A stretch of 23,837 bases of DNA, taken from positions 2,956-26,792 of the forward strand of contig DXSO01000009.1 of the NCBI GenBank assembly GCA_019410445.1. The letters are read 5' to 3'. This DNA is from Sutterella sp. Lineage in GTDB: Bacteria > Pseudomonadota > Gammaproteobacteria > Burkholderiales > Burkholderiaceae_F. Below the pieces are notes generated by a model that saw nothing but the letters and a program-made list of their open reading frames with translations, was not told the origin of the DNA and did not search any database. This document shows positions 20,809 to 23,837 of this stretch, in pieces (positions within the stretch are counted from its first letter, which is position 1; every line of letters begins with the position of its first letter). A program made the position numbers and the translations under genes.

Positions 20809-22083
20809 TCATTCAGCACTCTTGAGCTGGTCGGTAATAACCTTGTCGCCTTCCTTCAAAGGTCCGGAAATCACTTCGGTCATACGCCCGTTCGTGAGTC
20901 CCGTCACAATTTCCACTGGTTTGGCCTGCCCCGTTTCATCGACCACATAAACAGTCTGCTTGCGTTCATATTGCGCAAGCGTGACCTCTTTGGCCGTCTT
21001 TGTTCCTGTCGGGCGATGCGGAGGCATCATCATTCCCATGCCTGACTTCTGAGCACTGGTCTTCACCACAGGCTTGAAACGCAATGCAGTGCTCGGCACC
21101 AAAAGGGCATTTTCGCTTTTTGCCGTATTAATCGTCGCCGTTGCCGTCATCCCAGGGCGCAGTTCTAAATTGGGATTTTTCACCTCAAGATATGCCGTAT
21201 AAGTAATGACATTGTCCGTAGAGACAGTCGAACCATAAGCCACCTTTGTGAGCTTGGCATCGAAGCGCTTGTTGGGATAACTAGCCACCGTAAAAGTGGC
21301 GCTTTGTCCATCTTTAACTTGTCCGACATCGGCCTCGTCTACATCAACTTCCAACTCAAGCTCTCGCAAATCCGTGGCCACGGTCAACAATTCCACGGCC
21401 TGCAAACTGGCCGCCACCGCGTATCCCGGCTCCACTGTGCGGGCAAGCACCACTCCATCCACCGGACTTTTGATTTGCGACTTGGCCAAATCTGTCAAAC
21501 GCGTATCAAGTGTTGCCTGCGCATCGTCAATGGCCGCCAACGCCGATTGCACTCCTGCCTTGGACTTCAGCACCGTCGCTCTCTGAACGTCGAGCTCGGT
21601 ACGAGAAGGAAGGCGTCCCCCCGAACTTTTATTGAGCTCTTCGTAGCGGCGCATTTTTGCTTCCGCCTCCACCAACGTAGCCTGAGCTTCGGCTAAAGCC
21701 GCTTTTGCACTTGCCAAAGCGGCTTTGGCCTGATTGACGTTTGCCTTGAGATTGGAATCATCCAGCTCTATGAGCACATCCCCTGCCTTCACAATGCTGT
21801 TGACGTCAACATTAACCTTTCGCACAATGCCAGAGAGTTCAGATCCGATAGACACCGTACGCACAGGGTTGACGGTTCCGTTAGCCACCACCGTTACGGA
21901 TAATGGGCCTCGGGTGATTTCAACAGTCCGATATACCGGCGCTTTTGCCGCACCAGCAAATCCAAAATACCAAACCCCGGCAGCAAGTACTGAGAGCACT
22001 GCCGCACCGATGCCCAAGCGCACGTATAGCGAACTTTTTCCGCCACTGCGCAGATCTTCAACAGTCAATTTCTTTTCCGTCAT
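20809..22083 (-). CDS. macA: MacA-like periplasmic adaptor (membrane fusion protein)
   Basis: Links the inner-membrane ABC exporter to the outer-membrane channel. The 424 residues have an N-terminal membrane anchor (about 20-42, LYVRLGIGAAVLSVLAAGVWYFG), a split lipoyl domain (IGSELSGIVRKVNVDVNSIVKAGDVLIELD, and SPVDGVVLARTVEPGYAV), an alpha-hairpin coiled coil between them (about 110-185, Ala-rich with RTELDVQRATV), then beta-barrel and membrane-proximal domains. A Met/Pro/His-rich insert (SGMGMMMPPHRPTGT) lies in the C-terminal part, which is unusual and might only be a flexible loop. The gene starts 3 bases after the outer-membrane factor stop. MacA is the best name by context, but related adaptors for other ABC exporters cannot be ruled out. 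Confidence 0.9.
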   Translation of the reverse strand: MTEKKLTVEDLRSGGKSSLYVRLGIGAAVLSVLAAGVWYFGFAGAAKAPVYRTVEITRGPLSVTVVANGTVNPVRTVSIGSELSGIVRKVNVDVNSIVKAGDVLIELDDSNLKANVNQAKAALASAKAALAEAQATLVEAEAKMRRYEELNKSSGGRLPSRTELDVQRATVLKSKAGVQSALAAIDDAQATLDTRLTDLAKSQIKSPVDGVVLARTVEPGYAVAASLQAVELLTVATDLRELELEVDVDEADVGQVKDGQSATFTVASYPNKRFDAKLTKVAYGSTVSTDNVITYTAYLEVKNPNLELRPGMTATATINTAKSENALLVPSTALRFKPVVKTSAQKSGMGMMMPPHRPTGTKTAKEVTLAQYERKQTVYVVDETGQAKPVEIVTGLTNGRMTEVISGPLKEGDKVITDQLKSAE

Positions 22084-22086
22084 GAT

Positions 22087-23529
22087 TTACCCTGCCGTTG
22101 CCGTAGGAGTTGTCTTGAAATTGTGTTCAGCTTCGCTTTTTTGAGTCGCTTCAGCCTTCCAACCACCTCCCATAGCTCTATAAAGAGCAATGAGCTGCGT
22201 AGCCAAATCAGCCTTATTGCTTTGTTCATTGCCGCGAACCGTATACAACGTACGCTGAGTATTCAAAACCGTTTGATAGTCCGTCAACCCTGCTGAATAC
22301 TGCTGCATGGCGAGTTCTGCTGCAGATTCAGCCGCCGCAAGCGCTCGTTCAAGCGCATCGGCTCTGCTCTGTGCGGTTGTGATACCCACAATCGCATTCT
22401 CCGTTTGTTCCAGAGCACTCAGAAGCGTTTTCGTGTAATTTGCTCGAGCCTTATCCAATGCCGCAAGTTGCTGCTCTGTCGCCGTCACCTGCGTTCCCCA
22501 ATCCAGCAACGGCAAGGAAAGTGCGGCAACAATTCCAGCTATCCCCGCCCCCGAAGCGCCAAGCGTCGAAATTGTCGCAGCCTGAGTTCCAATGTTGCCC
22601 GATAAATTAAGCGTCGGGAACCACTGACTTCGCGCTTCATAAACACGATCGGATGCCGCCTGCAGGGCATAGAACGCCGATCGCATATCTGGTCTCTGCT
22701 TGAGTGTCTCCGCCGGCAACGAAATGGCCAGAGCCATTGGTGCTGCGGGAACGGTTTCAGCTGATTTGACTTCAAGCGTGGCCACCGCTTGTCCTGTCAG
22801 TCGAGCCAAAGCATTGCGATATTTATCAATACTCTGTTCAATCAGCGGAATTTGTGCTCGAGCATTTTCTTCATTGGAAATCGCCTGATCCACTTCCGTC
22901 TTGTCTCCGAGCCCCGCATCAAAGTTCCAACGCGCAATATCGGCAGCTTGCTTGTAATTGGACAACGTCATTTCGGCAATGAGTTTCTGCACATACGCCA
23001 AGCGCAGACTCACATACGTCTGAGCAACTTCGGCAGCCACCGCAATGCGCGTATCTTCCAGAGTCATGGCACTTGCCATCGCCTCCAAATTAGCGGCTCT
23101 GCGCGCTGCTATATTCCCTCCCGCAAGCGAAATGGACCACGTGGCGGAAGCCGAAGCCTGCCAACCCTCCGTCCAATCTCCGTTGGCACGATCCCCTCGC
23201 CCCTGCCCTGATGCCGTCAAACTTGGAAAAAGCTTTGCCGTTGCATCATCCGCCAACGCTGCGGCCGAACGCAGATTGGCCATCGCCGTCAGAACATCAG
23301 TGTTATTGTCTGCAGCAGCCTGCAGCAACAACGTCAACTCAGGGTTATTCCATGCCTGCCACCATGTCTTGTCGCCTAACAATGAAGGAGCTTCAAGTCG
23401 AGGCATTTGCGCCGTCCACTGCTCAGGTTCAAGTTTTGCCTGCTCCTGCAGAAAAGCCGTATTGCTTGCACAGCCGGCAAGTACAACACACAAGGATGCT
23501 GCAACAAGCGTGAGATGGGTTTGTTTCAT
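22087..23529 (-). CDS. TolC/NodT-family outer-membrane efflux lipoprotein
   Basis: Outer-membrane channel of the tripartite exporter. From the ATG at 23529 it is 480 residues with a lipoprotein signal MKQTHLTLVAASLCVVLAGC; C20 is the lipidation site. Two outer-membrane efflux (OEP) repeats follow, with SLAGGNIAARRAANLEA, EVAQTYVSLRLA, SLPAETLKQRPDMRSA, LPLLDWGTQV and the C-terminal YSAGLTDYQTVLNTQRTLY, all typical of the NodT/OprM/CusC group. An alternative TTG start lies three codons earlier. First gene of the leftward operon; divergent from a response regulator. Confidence 0.93.
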   Translation of the reverse strand: MKQTHLTLVAASLCVVLAGCASNTAFLQEQAKLEPEQWTAQMPRLEAPSLLGDKTWWQAWNNPELTLLLQAAADNNTDVLTAMANLRSAAALADDATAKLFPSLTASGQGRGDRANGDWTEGWQASASATWSISLAGGNIAARRAANLEAMASAMTLEDTRIAVAAEVAQTYVSLRLAYVQKLIAEMTLSNYKQAADIARWNFDAGLGDKTEVDQAISNEENARAQIPLIEQSIDKYRNALARLTGQAVATLEVKSAETVPAAPMALAISLPAETLKQRPDMRSAFYALQAASDRVYEARSQWFPTLNLSGNIGTQAATISTLGASGAGIAGIVAALSLPLLDWGTQVTATEQQLAALDKARANYTKTLLSALEQTENAIVGITTAQSRADALERALAAAESAAELAMQQYSAGLTDYQTVLNTQRTLYTVRGNEQSNKADLATQLIALYRAMGGGWKAEATQKSEAEHNFKTTPTATAG

Positions 23530-23538
23530 AGCGCTCAA

Positions 23539-23787
23539 AAACTCAAAATAACTGAATCTTTATTCGAGATCGTTCTTATTGTTCATTGCAATTCTGAATT
23601 ACAGCTTTACAAAGAAGCTTGCGAGTTTTGTAAAGCTACGCAAATTTCGGCTTCAGTAGAATGCCGAATCCGCACAAATGTTTTGGCTTGTGCAATTATC
23701 TTGACAAAGCACTCGGTCAAAATAAGGTGACCGACGTATTTTTATTTTGGTTGCAATCGGGTTATACAAGTTTCGGGAGCCGATTTT
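23539..23787. promoter_or_regulatory. Divergent control region between the efflux operon and the response regulator
   Basis: The 249-base gap holds a near-central inverted repeat, AGCTTTACAAA (23603-23613) and TTTGTAAAGCT (23627-23637), 13 bases apart and 24 bases centre to centre. TTGACA at about 23700-23705 is a possible -35 for the rightward regulator, and TTATAC near 23762 a possible late -10. The repeat is about 65 bases before the efflux start codon and is the best candidate operator for that operon. Confidence 0.5.
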
Positions 23788-23837
23788 ATGTACGCACGTC
23801 CTTCGAAAATTCTCATCATTGACGACGATGTCGAGCT
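23788..23837 (+). CDS. Response regulator, receiver domain start (runs off the right edge)
   Basis: Sixteen codons from the ATG read MYARPSKILIIDDDVE, the first beta strand and acidic pocket (IIDDD) of a two-component receiver domain. GGGAG lies 8 bases before the ATG. The effector domain is outside the window, so the family (OmpR, NarL or other) is unknown. It is divergent from the efflux operon, and such a layout often means the regulator controls the exporter. Confidence 0.8.
   Translation, partial: MYARPSKILIIDDDVE

Noticed and set aside
1..23837. CRISPR array, tRNA, rRNA, integrase or intact insertion sequence
   Set aside because: No regularly spaced repeats, no cloverleaf or CCA-ended stems noticed, and no transposase or integrase gene beyond the doubtful fragment at 12743-12883.

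Overview
The window looks like a chromosomal segment from an anaerobic or microaerophilic betaproteobacterium, most plausibly of the Sutterellaceae (Sutterella/Parasutterella group). That is inference from gene content: housekeeping genes (UvrA, SSB, PepN, class I FBPase) sit beside fumarate/tartrate-type anaerobic metabolism, a Wolinella-like FrdC, a NapC/NrfH-like cytochrome and several perfect FNR-type boxes. No rRNA, tRNA, CRISPR array or intact mobile element was recognised.

Layout. 1-1949: molybdate module, with modA and the start of modB leftward and modE rightward, around a ModE-like operator. 2053-2904: a tetraheme membrane cytochrome c with an upstream FNR-type box and its own terminator. 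3017-6801: pepN and fbp as a likely two-gene unit ending in a strong terminator. 6802-8694: an AT-rich promoter region with a structured leader, then ttdA-ttdB (L-tartrate dehydratase / class I fumarase type) with overlapping stop and start. 8661-10521: leftward LapA-like coiled-coil membrane protein followed by a LysR regulator. 10582-12315: leftward DASS (SLC13) Na+/dicarboxylate transporter with an FNR box. 12316-12998: a gene-poor stretch with possible decayed or phase-variable small ORFs and the frdC terminator. 12999-13907: leftward frdC with an FNR box. 13955-18871: leftward uvrA, then rightward MFS transporter and ssb. 18838-23529: leftward tripartite efflux operon (TolC-like lipoprotein, MacA-like adaptor, ABC ATPase, MacB-like permease). 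23788-end: start of a divergent response regulator.

How it fits together. Dicarboxylate uptake, tartrate or malate dehydration/hydration, a fumarate-reductase membrane anchor and a quinol-oxidising cytochrome c suggest anaerobic respiration with C4-dicarboxylates or other acceptors. Perfect FNR-type palindromes precede three of these genes (cytochrome c, DASS, frdC). The molybdate system fits a lifestyle that uses molybdoenzyme reductases. The efflux operon is probably controlled by the divergent two-component regulator.

Most genes are ordinary family members. The points most worth a second look are the CX3CH first heme motif in the cytochrome, frdC standing alone without frdA/frdB, alternative RNA pairings over the ttdA ribosome-binding site, paired dyads between uvrA and frdC, and a nine-G tract placed just after a start codon in the long intergenic region.
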